Assembly: GCA_964017235.1 (NCBI GenBank)
Contig: OZ024940.1
Coordinates: forward strand, 2,604,001-2,668,000
Direction: 5' to 3'
Origin: Sabellastarte sp. h YS-2021
Taxonomy: Eukaryota > Annelida > Polychaeta > Sabellida > Sabellidae
Length of the DNA stretch: 64,000 bases
Shown: positions 32,600 to 45,605 of the stretch, piece by piece
Numbering within the stretch: the stretch's first letter is position 1
Layout of the letters: each line of letters starts with the position of its first letter
The notes under the pieces: generated by a model
Databases searched by the model: none
Seen by the model: the letters and a program-made list of their open reading frames with translations, nothing else
Told to the model about the DNA's origin: nothing
Program-made: the position numbers and the translations under genes

Positions 32600-33177
32600 G
32601 GCCGATTTCACTAAAGGACTTAAACTAAGTCCCTTTATTGGCTAAGTCAGGGACTTAAATCTAAGACTTTGGTCTTAGCTAGGTCTGGGACTTAAATGGA
32701 TTTCACAAAGGGTGACTTAGCTAAGTCCAAGCTTATCAAATAACCACAGTGGTTTTTCTGTGTCATGTGACCTTTTATTTTTGTTCAAAATATAATCTTG
32801 ATGATATATATCCTTCATTTCATACATTTTATTTAAGGATAAGTGCTGTTTTGAAATGGAAAACCTTGCTACCACATATAACCTTCCCAAAGACTGCTTT
32901 AGTGAGCTGTTCTGTATAATTATAATTTATTTACAGCCCTTTCAAATTTTGAAGTGAAGAAAAGTTTATGGCAGCCATGTTTAAGTCTTTTTTACAAAAT
33001 TTAAGCCCACTACCTCCCAGACTTAAAGTTAAGTCCACTGACTTAGCAATTTCATGGACTGCTTTGTGAAGTCCATTAAGTCGAAGACCACAAACTTAGC
33101 GTTCTGTTGACAAAATTTAAGACCAAAGTCTCAAATTTAAGTCTAAATCTGGGCTTAAGTCCCTTTGTGAAATCGGC
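32600..33177. mobile_element. palindromic MITE with GGCCGATTTCAC ends
   Basis: Left end GCCGATTTCACTAAAGGACT, right end (complement) GCCGATTTCACAAAGGGACT. Between them GACTTAAAT, CTTAGCTAAGTC and AAGTCCACTGACTTAG words alternate in both orientations, so the whole can fold. No ORF. Confidence 0.6.
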
Positions 33178-33699
33178 CCCTGTGGATTGCCCTTATTGCT
33201 TGGGATAAAAATTTGACGTCTTTTTTTTTGTGCTTGTTAACTGTGAACTAGGACTGTGAAATTGTTTTGTATTGTGGGTTTGATGTTTGAAAAGTCCCCA
33301 CACTAGCGAACTCTGATTTAGTTCGATCACTCAACTGGTGCTTTCAGAATAAGTTAAAATACCACAACACGTTTTTTACAGTTTTGGGCAAAAACAGCAC
33401 CTTTAGTGCCACGTTAGCAATTTTTTAAACATTTTTCTCAAGTCCAAATGGTCAACCTCTGAACCGAACTCTGCTTTCTGGGTTCCTGTTGAGCGAACGC
33501 TCAAACTTCTACAAACATTCTTGCAGTTCTCGTGTCGACACGGGTGAATTTCTTTTCGGGGAAATTTAGAGTTGGGGGGGGGGTCTTACGTCCCGTTCCA
33601 ATAGCCAGGGTTATATTTAGAACAGGTCCTCGGCACCCATCACTTGTGGGAGTCAAACCCACCCTGACAAATAGTAGTGCTTACAACTTCAAGAAAATA

Positions 33700-33895
33700 A
33701 AACTCCAGACTCGGAGCTTGGTCCAACTTTGATCCCATTAAATTGTGAGATTGAGGTGGATCACCAATTGGATACAGACCAAAAAGGATAATCAAAGATC
33801 CAGATTTTCGCCATTTGCTCATTATTAAATGTACTGGCAGAGGCGTTGCACTCTCCCGAGTGCCCTTGTTTTTGTTTGTAACCCAATTCAAGTGA
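33700..33895 (+). repeat. dispersed repeat G1 plus a GTACTGGCAGAGG-type end
   Basis: GCTTGGTCCAACTTTGATCC, AAAGATCCAGATTTTCGCCA, then TACTGGCAGAGGCGTTGCAC and CTCCCGAGTGCCC. The last part resembles 53240-53280. Confidence 0.55.
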
Positions 33896-33899
33896 ATTC

Positions 33900-35155
33900 A
33901 GTCAATCTGCTCGAAAACCAGAATATTTTCCCTTTGAAAACACAGAAAATACTTTCTTTTTTTTTTTTTTTCCAAATTCCTTTATTTCATTCCAAGCATT
34001 TGTCTGCACACACACGAAGAAAAAGAAGAAACACTCTTAATAACTACAGAGACTAAGAAATTATTGATCTCGATGTCTAAAGTCACGTGTATATTTACAC
34101 TACCAATGTAAACAACAACAAAAAAAAAACGAAAAAAAAAAACGTCAACAGAGGACCCGCCGCTAACTACACCCTACGCATCCTTTTTTTTTCTTCAAAA
34201 ATTAGCATTTTAGAAGCAACGAGACACTTTTAACTTTATACAGAAGAAACCTCCATCATACAACATTCTATTATCCAAATATTCTGTTTTACGAACTCAT
34301 TTTTCCCCCGATCAGAAATTTGTGACATTTTACCATTGTCATTTGTATTATCCACCGCGAGCCATATCTGACCTACATAGGGGTGTGACGTACAGACTGG
34401 GAAATATTTTATGTTTAATGCCCCGGAATTACTTGCTATGGGTAGCAAGACCACTGCGGTGGTGTGGTCTCCTGCCGGGGGAGTAAATACTAGAGATGGG
34501 GTCGGTAGGCCCGGAGGTCTCGGTATCGAAAGCATTTTTACTGAAATACCCTGTCGAGATTTTTACTAACCGCCATTTTGCCTGTCAACGTGTAGAATCG
34601 GAAAGAAAACTTACAATATTGGCATCAGAAACCCCCCAAATCGGAAGAAAATTGCTTTCATCTCATATTTCTGTGTATTTTGCCGATTTTTATACTGTAA
34701 GTAATTTCATTGGGCAGAACGGCCATGTTTTGCTAAATTAAGGTAGCGACATTTATATAGCCTCAATCTCGCTTGTGAACACACGGAATTTAAGGTTAAA
34801 ACTTAAACTATTGGAAAGAAAACCACAAATTTAAACAAACTGAATGCGTTTATCGCATATTTTTTGCGCATTTTGGGAAACTTTGACTGCGATTTCATTG
34901 AGATGATACGTCCATGTTTGATTGGATGGTTTGTACTAAAACCTCATAGTCTGAACGGTTTTGGGGGTGTACTTAAACGCGGAATCTGAACGGCTTTGCA
35001 TTGGCCGCCTTAGGGACCTATACATTTTCTCATTCCGACCAATCCCTTTTAAATACTAAGCGATATAGATAAAAAACCTATTTAGTTTCAACACCTGCCA
35101 AAGAATCAGCTCACGTCGTAATCCAGACACGATGTGCAAATGTCTGAGCAAATGT
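33900..35155. other. intergenic, no gene seen
   Basis: AT-rich with homopolymer A/T runs; nothing assignable apart from short biased ORFs. Confidence 0.4.
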
Positions 35156-35171
35156 CCCAAGGAATCTGCAA

Positions 35172-35400
35172 GTTTTAAGTTTATTTTGGGTTTTAACGTC
35201 GCTTTCAACACACTGTGCAGGTCATATCACGACGGGTAGTTTTGTGGGCGGAGGAAACCAGTACATACAGTTGGTGTCAAGGTTTCTGTACTGTGTAAAC
35301 TGCCAACTATAGGTAAGGCAACTACCAGCTTTCCCACATAGGGTCCGGGGTTTGAACCACAGACCTCAGAGGTGGGAGGCGAGTGTGTTACCACTGCCCC
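35172..35400 (-). mobile_element. SINE family A, full length with target duplication
   Basis: Tail TTTAAGTTTATTTTGGG at left, head ACCACTGCCCC at right. Target duplication CCCAAGGAATCTGCAA at 35156-35171 and CCCAAGGAAGCTGTAA at 35401-35416 (two mismatches). Confidence 0.8.
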
Positions 35401-35419
35401 CCCAAGGAAGCTGTAATAT

Positions 35420-36270
35420 CACCGACTTACTCAAAAATGGACGTACATCTCTGAAACGTAGCCACGATACCGCCCATCAAAAAGTAGGTTAACCGAGTAT
35501 TTCGAGGAAATTTTGTAAAAATTTAATAGCAAAAATGTTGTGCGACAGAAGCTAGTACTCAGTCAGCTTTTTAAATTTTTACTGGTTACAAATGACATCA
35601 AGAAACTGACAAGAATGGCTTCCACTGAAAATATACCATAACATAAAAACCTATCAAGAAAGTTTGACTGACAAATAAATCGACAATAGTGTATCAACAA
35701 ATCCACAATTTTTCTTTAACTTTCTTTAAAAAAAAAAAAAAACAAACAAATAAACAAACAATATACTTTTACTCTATTGATAATATTCACACTTTATTTC
35801 GATGAGTTGCTCCGAGGTAGCGACGTCTTTCACAAAATGGGGTCTCTGCAAAAGCGGGATTTGAAACGATCAGATTTTCCAGAATTTTCTTATATTATCA
35901 TAAACCCAAATTGATCCAAACAATTTTCTTAAAGGTGTTCGACTTCAAAGGAAATTGTATTTTTAACCAAGAGAAAAATTGCCAAGGGCAAAATACTCAT
36001 GTTTTATTGTTTATTTATTTCAATTTTTTTATTTAAAGTTTAACAAAGTAGATTCTTCTGCAAAACTCTAACAATAGTACGAAATCTTGCTGACCAAATT
36101 TAAAGTATTTTAAAAAAAATAAATCAGAAATTTCTGCCAGATTTAAAATGAAAAAAGAAAAACACAAAAAAAAAAGAAGTTTTAAATAAACACACGAGAT
36201 ACCCTGCAATAAACGTCATAAGCTAAATAAGAACTAGGAAGCACTCGAAGAGGGCCGACCTCCACCGGGG
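35420..36270. other. intergenic, no gene seen
   Basis: AT-rich, with an A-run followed by AACAAACAAATAAACAAACA near 35730-35760. Confidence 0.4.
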
Positions 36271-36279
36271 GACATTCCA

Positions 36280-36890
36280 AAAACCTTGAGGATTATTTAT
36301 CTGCCATCCGGAATACAATATGGATTTCTCCCCCCAAATGCAATCGTGTCTCCCTTTGGCCGGGACCCTCCCCACGTAAAACATTTCAAGAAGATCCGCT
36401 AATTAATTTTTAAGTTATGTCAAAAAGAAAGCCAAATTCACTTGAAATACACTGAAATAAAAATGAGACCTTAGAAAATTTGGGATTTTTTTGGTATCCA
36501 GGAATATGATCTGGATCTATCCCAAAATGCAATCACATCAAGCTCTCCCCACGTAAAACATTTCGGGAAGATCTGCTAATTAATTTTTTAAACTAACTCA
36601 TTTTTTAAGTCGTTGTCAAAAAGAAAGCCGAAGTCATTGAAAATACACTGAATAAAAATGGAACCATTGGAATTGGGAAAAACTGGGATTTTTCTTGTAT
36701 CCAGACAATACGATCCGGATATTTCTCAAAATGCAATCACGTCTCCCTTTGGCCGGCACCTATCCACATAAAACCTTTCGTGAAGACCCGCCGGTTACTT
36801 TCCAGAGCAATTGTGAAGACGGACAGACAAACGCACCCGAAAAAAACCGTAGCCGCCCCAATGGAGGTCCAACTCCCAAACTCCCAAAAC
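36280..36890 (+). repeat. tandem repeat of a G2-type unit, about 180 bp, three copies
   Basis: Each unit carries an ATGCAATC word, CCACGTAAAACATTTC or similar, GAAGATC[CT]GCTAATTAAT, GTCAAAAAGAAAGCC and AATACACTGAA. Units start near 36300, 36490 and 36690. The last ends in GGACAGACAAACGCACC. Confidence 0.65.
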
Positions 36891-37069
36891 TAACTTAATT
36901 ATTAAATGCTACACAAACTCACAAACATGCCTACTATAAACTCGTCAGAAGTATTATAAATATACACATATATATACTTATGTTAAATATATATATATAG
37001 ACTCCCACAATATATATATAAGCAGTCGGACACGCTTAACTGAATACTGTTTTATTTTTTGTGTGTTTT

Positions 37070-37177
37070 AACTATTGAACCCCTTTGCGAGGAAAAAACT
37101 CTTTTCAAACTGCAAATCCCCCAAACTATTGAACCCCTTTGCGAGGAAAAAACCCTTTTCAAACTGCAAATCCCCCA
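37070..37177 (+). repeat. 54-bp exact tandem duplication
   Basis: AACTATTGAACCCCTTTGCG begins both 37070 and 37124; the copies differ at one base. Confidence 0.9.
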
Positions 37178-37179
37178 AA

Positions 37180-39380
37180 AAAATAAATAAACAAAATCAA
37201 AAACAGCTTACTTTGTTTATTTTCCTTATTTAGACGTCAAGACATGTAAACAAATCCCTACAATCAAAGATTATGAATTAGTGTAACCATTTGTGACCAC
37301 AAAGATCGATATCGGATTTCTGGGGGGGGGGGGGGGGGGTGTCCTTGAATGAATAAAATAAGATAAATTTGGTGTATTTAAGGATATCCGGTGAAATCGT
37401 ATTCAAAAGTATACACAAGACATACTTAAAAATTATAAATTTTTATTTATTTAATTTTTTTTTGGGGGGGGGGGTGGGGGGTGGGGGGAACTGCTAATAA
37501 AATTAATTCTCCATTTATCCCACATTGAGTCAAACTTGTGAGATGTTCAATTAATCAATCAACTGTGTACAAAAATAAAAATGATAAAAGCATCCAAGGC
37601 TACACCAATTCAGTGAATCGTCAAATTTATAACCTCTCCGACAATAATTTTACTGAAATTCTCACAGAAAACCCAGCCACAGAAATCCATACTTAATACT
37701 GAATCTAACACAACCGTTTTCCTTTTTTTAAATGCTCAAAACCGGTTGTTGAGATTTTTTTTTTTCACATTCGAAACAACCGATAAGGATACACCAACTT
37801 TAAACCGATTTAAACTGCAATACATTACACATAATTAATATACATATATATTATATTCTATTAACGTACCTTAGACTAAAATAGGCCAATAGGAAACACT
37901 TACATACACCAATCTATATATACATACATATCACGACTATATTTTATAGGAGTCTACACCGATTAATCTAACGGGACTAAATGATACTCGGTAAAATACT
38001 CAATTATCACTCACTGCCACACGAAATAACCCGTCCGCCCTGACAAAACCCACGTCCGATTTGACATCGGAGAGGAGACATCCCGGACAAGTGTGAAACT
38101 AGCCTAAATACTACGTGTACATTATATATATATGTATCATAAAATCAACTACGGAAACAAGACGCCATTATTGAAGCCAAATATATATATATAATACACA
38201 TATTTTTTTCTGCCAATACTAGGTATCCCCCTGCCATGTGATATATCGACTAAATAACTAAAAAAAAATTGCCGTTTTTTTAAAAAATTAGCTAAATGTT
38301 TCCTTTATACAAAGCGGTTAAGACTAAAGGTCGACAGGGTTGGTATTATAATACTGTGTTCTTAGAATCGACTTAAAAAAACCCCCCCGAAAATCTTATT
38401 TTTTATATATCGATCAACGTAATCATTTTCAATCTTATAATAACGTTCATCGCTTTTTCAACTAAAAACTCGCTCTTAATTTGCCGATTTTTTAACAGCA
38501 AATAAACATTCACGACCTTTTCAGCAGGATTTACAAGCCGACTTTGAAACCTCAGGTTGTACCTTTAAAAATCGACTGTTTATAAAAGTTTTGAATTGTA
38601 GAATTTTTTTTAAAAAAAACAAAAACTCATGGCCCACTTGAAAGCTCTAGATGGAATTGATAGTCAAACTTTGGAAACTTTTAATATTGACATATTGAAA
38701 ATATTGAAACCATTATCGACCGACACTATAAACACACACCGATATATGTGTACGATACAATATACAATATTATAACACCAACACTGATCGATATTACCAA
38801 TACCTACGTCCTAGATCAATAATATACACCACCTCAATTAGTTCATCGGGGAATAAATAAATAGATCTATAGATATTTATATATATGCAGTAATATTTAT
38901 ATATATTTATTTATATATTAGATTACACAGATTATCGACAGATATTCGATTTTTTAAATGCAACAACTCAACTGAGCAAATGAGACGAAAAAAAACCAAA
39001 AAAACACTGAAAAAACATGAAGACATCTTGAAAAATGTTCTTTTTCATACAAAGAAATCGATATGAGAAGAGTTGAAATCCTGGAATTTGATTTGCTGAC
39101 TAAGATTATTATTATTATAATAATATTATGCGCTGAGTTAGAATGCATTAAATACCTTTGCACACATACCTACGCACTGATAATTATTGGTCAACGAACA
39201 AAAAATCGCATATACATATAGTTTTCTGTTAGAACTACTGAACATTGTTAGGTAAGGCACGATTGTAAGAACTACTTCAATTAATTGTCTTTTTCTTTCC
39301 TTCTAAAGTTTATTCACTAAAGCAATTAAAATGTAGTTAGCAATAAAACACTTTTGAGTTTAACCTTTGCCTAGAAGATT
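37180..39380. other. intergenic, no gene seen
   Basis: AT-rich with poly-G runs at 37322-37339 and 37466-37475 and ATAT microsatellites near 36965-37020, 38120-38200 and 38880-38920. No supported ORF. Confidence 0.4.
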
Positions 39381-39384
39381 CTAG

Positions 39385-40035
39385 ACAGTCAAATACTTTT
39401 CTGGGGATGCCAAAGTGAAATTGTGGGAAGTGTATTTTCAATGGGCAATTCCTCTAAATCAAATACTTTATTAGGGTCACCAAAGCAAATTTTTGGGAAA
39501 TAAGTTTGACTATCAAATACCACTGTGTCAAATACTTTATTTATTAATTTGGGGTTTTAAGTCGCCTTCAAAACTGTACAGGTTATTTCCAGTACATACA
39601 CTTGGTGTCGAGGTTCTGTACTGTAAACAGCTGGTCATCGGTAAGCAACTACCAACTTTCCCACATGGGGTCGGGGGTTTGAACCACTGACCTCAGAGGT
39701 GTGAGTAGAGTGTTACCACTGCACCACAATACTTTCTTTGGGTCAATAAAATATATTTATGGTCGGTGATTTTCAATGAAAAATTTCCCTCCGAGTCAAA
39801 CTCTTTGGGAGGATCACTAAAATAATGTGCTTCTAGCTTGTTTTTAACAAGTATTATACTGAAAAGGAATTGCCCACTACAAAATCACTCTACAGTGTCA
39901 AACACGCCATTTGGATCACCAAAAGGAGAGAGATTTAGAAGATGTAGTTTTATCTATTTTACTGAAGCAATTTATTCTCCCAAATTATCACTCTACATTG
40001 TCAAACACTTTACTAGTGTCACTAAAAGGGTGGAC
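39385..40035 (+). repeat. degenerate tandem repeat with GTCAAATACTTTATTAGGGT core
   Basis: Cores near 39388, 39459, 39528/39729 (split by a SINE), 39796, 39897 and 39998. Adjacent words TCACCAAA and GGGAAAT recur with each core. Confidence 0.6.
39542..39728 (-). mobile_element. SINE family A inserted in a tandem repeat unit
   Basis: AATTTGGGGTTTTAAGTCGC at left, head GTTACCACTGCACCAC at right. Target duplication AATACTTTATT (39531-39541) and AATACTTTCTT (39729-39739). Confidence 0.75.
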
Positions 40036-40039
40036 TTGT

Positions 40040-42920
40040 AAGCTGTCATTTGTTGACTGAAAGGGTGCAGGTGGGTTGGGGGGATTTAAATTATAAACGA
40101 AAAATTATTATGTCATAATATTTGCAAATCTATTTCCTAGTTTTACAACTAACAAAACTGGGGATTTCCCCCATTTTCCAGGTCGTCACTATATCAAGTT
40201 TTGGCAGACAGGGATACTGTTAGATTCTGGTAGATCGATTCAGACAACTGGGAAGCTAAAGCCTTTTACACCGCAACAAGGAATCTGGTCAATTTTTCAC
40301 ATAACTAATATGGTTTGAAAAAATATGTAGGGTGTCTGTAACTAAATGTATTGTACCGATATTTTGTTCAGACATGGTAACATTTTGAGGTTTACATGAG
40401 CGAGAACGTAAATTTAACTAAGAAATCATTAACCTACTGTCACAAATTGAAACCACATAATACATAAACAAACAAACAAAATAAACAACAAACACATGCC
40501 CCCCCCCCCCCCCCCCCAACTTATCCCCCCCCCCCATAAAAGTAACAACATTGAAACCAAAAAAATGTTATAAAAAACCGGATTCCCAAAGTAAACACAT
40601 CACAGAAAATTCATTTTTGATAAGAAAAAGAAGTGTTTTTTTTCTTTGTTTTAAGCACACTGGTCACACACTAACAAATAAACAAGTAAACAAATAAAAC
40701 AAGTAAACAAACAAGCAAACAATGAACACTGTGTCTTGCCCTTAAGCAAATCGGTTGTTTTATTATTTTTTTCGAAGGATTTCTTTACATCCCCCCCCCC
40801 TTCTTTCCATCAATGTAAACAAGCATATATAATAAATAAACAAATAATAAATACACCTGTACAACCCCTTTTGAAGCAGGGTTGGGTGTTAAGCTGAATA
40901 GTGCCATTTTAAAGGAGAAGTTAAATACAGATCGGGGTCCTTAGATGGAGCCTTTTCAAGTGACATTTTAAAACCCTGTTACTTGGAATGCGTGCTTAAG
41001 TAGAAAATTCATGTTCCCTTCACAAAAAAAAAAAAACCTCTTTCAGGACTTTAAAACGGGGGATTTCAATGCCATGAACAAAATCCGACTGAAATTACAT
41101 TATGGACGGGAGAATGATATGAAGCGGCCAACACATGGGGGGGGGGGGGGAGTAACTATCCCCAAGCAATTGCTAATAATTTTTACGGCCATTGTTTAGA
41201 GATTTGCCAAACGCCTTCGACACCGTGGGCTCCTTTGTGAAGAAAAATGCGAGTTATTTCAAAATCGCGCATTTAAGTCGCCTTTAAGCCTCTTTTTCTA
41301 AGACGCTCGACTTAAATACACTGCCTTAAGCCCAAGCCGTCTTAGTGTATGGCTTAAGTTAAGCCTCTGGCTAATTTTCTCAACTGAAATTCACTCGGGT
41401 GGAAACCTTTTTCCAGGGATTTTATATTTTATTTTTACACATAGGTGTTTTTTTTGCAATTCATGTATATTTCAGAGATTAAAATGGAATAATAAATAAG
41501 CAAGTATTTACAATTCTGTAATAAATAAATCAATTAAGTACACATTTTCCAGATTTCCTAACCTAACTCACTAAACTAACTCTGGAATATACAAAAAAAA
41601 AACAAAATTTGGCAGCAAATATGTAATATTTTTTAATTTAATTTTTTTCAATTAAAATACTTGGGTAGTAATTTTTTGTGATTTTTAACTCCTAAACTAA
41701 ATGGAGAATTCGACCAATCCGTGTACAGCTTACAAAATCCTACTCCGCTTTTGTCTTGGCAAACCTGATTGGCTCGATTTCAATTTCAATGTTTTCCTGC
41801 CATTTTAAGGCACTTGCCAAATTATGGCTGCGTGCAGTGCCAAATTTAACTAAATTCTCAAGATTTGCTATCTCTGATTAAAATCTTTACAAAAATTCTG
41901 GCTATATAAGAAAAATTCTGGTTAAATTAGTTAATTTATTAGTAATTAGAAATAGATTAGTAAAATCACAAGTTGGAATATTATTATATTCGTAAATACA
42001 CAAAAAAAATGCAAAAATGAGACCATAAATTATGTTAATTAGTACAGGTGTGTGAATTAATTACACAAAATTTATATTTTTGTTTCAACGGATAAAAATG
42101 ATTGAAAACCTCGTCGTAGTGTTAAATTAATCGTGTATAAAAAAAGAGTTAATTATTTTATTAATTAAGCACGTTAACATAATGTTAATTAAAACTTTTG
42201 AGTTTGATTTTCATTCGTTATTGACACGTAAAATAATTACGGAATGTGATTACAATTTATATAATTATTACGATATTAGTCTTTTGTCAAGTAAAAAAGT
42301 TCAAAATCATTATTTTCATTATTAGAAATGAACAAAAAAAAGACACCAAAATTGAACAGTACAGAAAAAAGAAATTTACAAAATAATTATAAGGAATAAT
42401 ACTTTTGAGCTTGTAAATGCGTTTTTTCCTGTTTTGACAAGATAAAATAAATAAATAATTAAAAAAACAATCACAAGAACCGACCTCTGTTGAAAGACAA
42501 AATATATCGATATGCGATTGTTTCAAACCAAAATACACCCGACCCAAACTAACCTCCTCTCCAAAAAAAAAAATTATTTTTAAAAAATGATTTTCACCTA
42601 TGAAGCAATTTCCTAAACGTACAATATTCAACGGATGCGTTCCTGTATCCATTGGCCACGGTTGTCGGCCATTTTGCATTTTATTCTGTAATTTTGTCCG
42701 AAGAAACCCAAGTCTACAGTTCCTATATACATGCATAATAGCCCCTTCTGTTTGTGTAGAACTATCCTGGCTGGAGGGACGAATTACTGTAAAAATGTAA
42801 ACCGCTCAAAGGGCTAGCCTGAACATAAACATTCATTTTTATCCCTGCACAGTTTCAAAAATTTAGAAATCATTTTGACAATAGTTTTCCACAAATACAA
42901 ACAAGACTCGATGTAGACTT
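40040..42920. other. intergenic, no gene seen
   Basis: AT-rich with poly-C (40500-40535, 40790) and poly-G (41138-41150) runs. 41195-41400 has alternating CTTAAG/TTTAAGTCG words resembling the palindromic MITE family. The 149-aa ORF at 42287-42736 lacks any feature of a real exon. Confidence 0.4.
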
Positions 42921-42929
42921 TTGCCCCCA

Positions 42930-43112
42930 AAAAAGTACTTGTGGGTTTTTCATTAAGTACTTTTTCAAAGAGTACCTGAAAAAAAATAGTACTTTTCTAC
43001 AAGTACTTCTTTAAGGAGTACTCAAAGTAAACAGGTACTTCTAAGTAGGTACTTCTCACAACTACTTCAAGAAAGTACTTTTACCGAAGTACTTCTTAAA
43101 AGTACCTCAAAA
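42930..43112. repeat. cluster of AAGTACTT palindromes
   Basis: About ten AAGTACTT, AGTACTT or GAGTACC words in 180 bp. The same word clusters appear at 52983-53042, 54482-54530 and 62610-62670, probably termini of a DNA element family. Confidence 0.5.
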
Positions 43113-43114
43113 AT

Positions 43115-45245
43115 TCAATTCTATACACAAACTAAGATTTCAACAACCCTGTACACATATTTTGTTTTAGATGTACACTCGTATACACAGTTTAATGCTC
43201 GGAAATAAATTCACATGCATAAATCCTGTTGGCCTTTTTATATCCTTTTTTTGGCATTGTCAATACAGCTTAAATAACATACTGTGTCTTATAAATTCAT
43301 GCATTATTTTGCAATTTGAGAAAAAAAAAACCTGGAAAAAAAACCCCAAATTGACAAAGCATCACTAAATACTAGAGATGGGTTGGCAGAGACTCATTTT
43401 CCCACGTCGGCGCCCAGCGGACACAAAACCGTACCGATTTCATGAAAGCGGCCAAAACATTACATGTTCTGGATCGAGGGGTGAGAATTGAGAGACACCA
43501 GTCAAGAATTGAGATCAAATTTGAAGTTGATATAAATGCATGTTTTCCTTCTTTTGGGGGTGGGGGTGTTGTTGCGAGGGGGGGGGGGGGGGGGGCGGCG
43601 GTATATTTGTCCCGACAAAGTGAAGGCTGCCAACCCATCTCTACCAGTTTCTGTATACAGTAAACCCCGTTCAAACGGATCTCCACAGGCCACACCCCCA
43701 CCCCGAAATCCCCACCCCCCATACAAGCAACTACCACTGCCGATTTAGGTAATTTTTATTTCACCCACTGAAACAGAATTTTTAGCACAAATTGCCGGAT
43801 TATTTCATGTCAGTTTTAAAGGATCTTCCACCACCCCCAGCCCCACCCCCACCCCAAGAAATCCTACCCTTCTCCTCACCCAACCGACTCCCACCCCCGG
43901 TTTGTGACTTGTGTGATTTTTATCTCTCGGTGAGGCAACATTTGGTTCAAATTGCTAGATTAGTTTGTCCCACTTTTGATCGGTTCCTCCCCCCCAAACC
44001 CCCCTCCCTTCCCCCCCCCCCCCGCCCCTCTAACCACTCCCAAGTGGTAAATTTCAGAAATACTGTGGCAAATTTTACACTCGTCAAACATTACAGCGTT
44101 TACTGTATTACTCACAAAAAAAAAAAAAAAAAAATTGTCGAGTTTTATGTACATTTTGTCGATAATTCTGCTCTTGTGTTTTTGCATTGATACGCGCTTT
44201 TTAAAAAATCGCCTACAAACATTTAAAAGAAAAAAAAGAAAAAATTTGCCCTAGGTCAACAATAACAAACAGACAGACACACAAACAAACAAACAAACAA
44301 TTCCAACAACAACGGTTAAAAACTCTCGAATCACAAACTTTGTCGAAATACACATGTTGAAAAATACTTGAGTTCATTATCTCATTACATACGGCAGAAA
44401 ACAAAAAGCCCTTCTTACTAGAAATCCATTAAGAAGAAATCCCCCCCCCCCCCCCCCCCTTTTATAAAATTAGTGAAAGCAAAAACATCTTTCCTTTTTA
44501 AGGCCCGAGGGTAGCAAGGGGGGTGTTATGGGGGGTGGGGGGTTAGGTCACCCCCACCAGTATCGACTGGTTTTTTTTGTTTTTTCAAATTCTCTGAAAT
44601 GTATTTTCTTCCTGTTAAATGGGGCTTCTAATTAACAGATTTCTAAGTCCGAAGGGCGGGTTTCCCACCGTATTCAAGCATATACTTTCAGAAAACGAGC
44701 CTATTTGCAAAACACACACACAAAAAAACAAAATGGCTGCCCACTTTTGTTTTTTTTTTTTGTATCGTGGATAATAATATATAAATATAAGCACACACAG
44801 CAATTTGACCTTGATCAAAAAGGTCAGGAATGAAACAGTTTATCAATTACAATCATTTTACCAATATATATATATATATGTAAGTATATGTATAATTTCT
44901 TTTCACAGATTTGCCGGGACAAAAAAACAAAACCCCGCTTGGGATTTCCTTTTTTTTGCTTTCTGACTAATTATGATACATTATTTCTAGCGAGAATCCT
45001 TGAAAATCTACCTTCTACTAACTTGCATGCACAAATATACCGTCGACATTCGTATCTAATTATCTTCCCCCAAGAGACAAATAATAAACAAATAATAAAC
45101 AAACGGTAATAAGTTACCTAACTAATCCATAACTACACACTTCCTTTTTCTCAATTTCAAAAAAAAAATTTAAGAAAAAAAAACCTTCTACGAGTCTCGG
45201 ATAATGTATCTACACACAAAGGTTTTATGTACATCAAAAAGTGTC
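43115..45245. other. intergenic, G/C homopolymer-rich, no gene seen
   Basis: Long poly-G at 43579-43597, poly-C at 44007-44023 and 44442-44458, and G-rich 44515-44545. The Pro-rich and Gly-rich ORFs (for example 43372-43737 and 43792-44190) are by-products of these runs. Confidence 0.45.
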
Positions 45246-45249
45246 CACA

Positions 45250-45605
45250 TAATCCTTCCACGTACAAAGTTTGACTAAAATCTCTTCAGTACCTTTCTCA
45301 CAAAGAAACACCGTTAACAAAACGCACTTTTAACTACTAACACCACATCACAAAGTTTGACTAAAATCGATTTAGTACCTTGCTCACAAAGAGACACCGT
45401 TAACGAACGTGCTTTAACTACCAACGCCACATCACAAAGTTTGACTAAAATCACCTGAAAATCCTGTCCTTAACTCCTTACATAATTCCTCCAACAAACA
45501 CCAAACCAGAACACACACAAACTTCAACTACGAGTCCACAAACAATGACTTTTTTATCTACGTACAAAGTTTGACTATAATCGCCTTAAATCCTGTCAAC
45601 AAACC
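45250..45605 (+). repeat. tandem repeat with ACAAAGTTTGACTAAAATC core
   Basis: Cores at about 45264, 45350, 45435 and 45566. The middle units share CTCACAAAGAGACACCGTTA and a CACTTTTAACTAC-type end; period about 86 bp, then longer. Confidence 0.7.

Noticed and set aside
42287-42736. 149-codon minus-strand ORF with a Phe/Leu-rich hydrophobic end
   Set aside because: AT-rich composition yields Phe/Leu/Ile by chance; no homologue recognised and no supporting signals.
43372-44190. Pro-rich and Gly-rich ORFs on both strands
   Set aside because: Created by poly-C/poly-G runs; composition mirrors the DNA.
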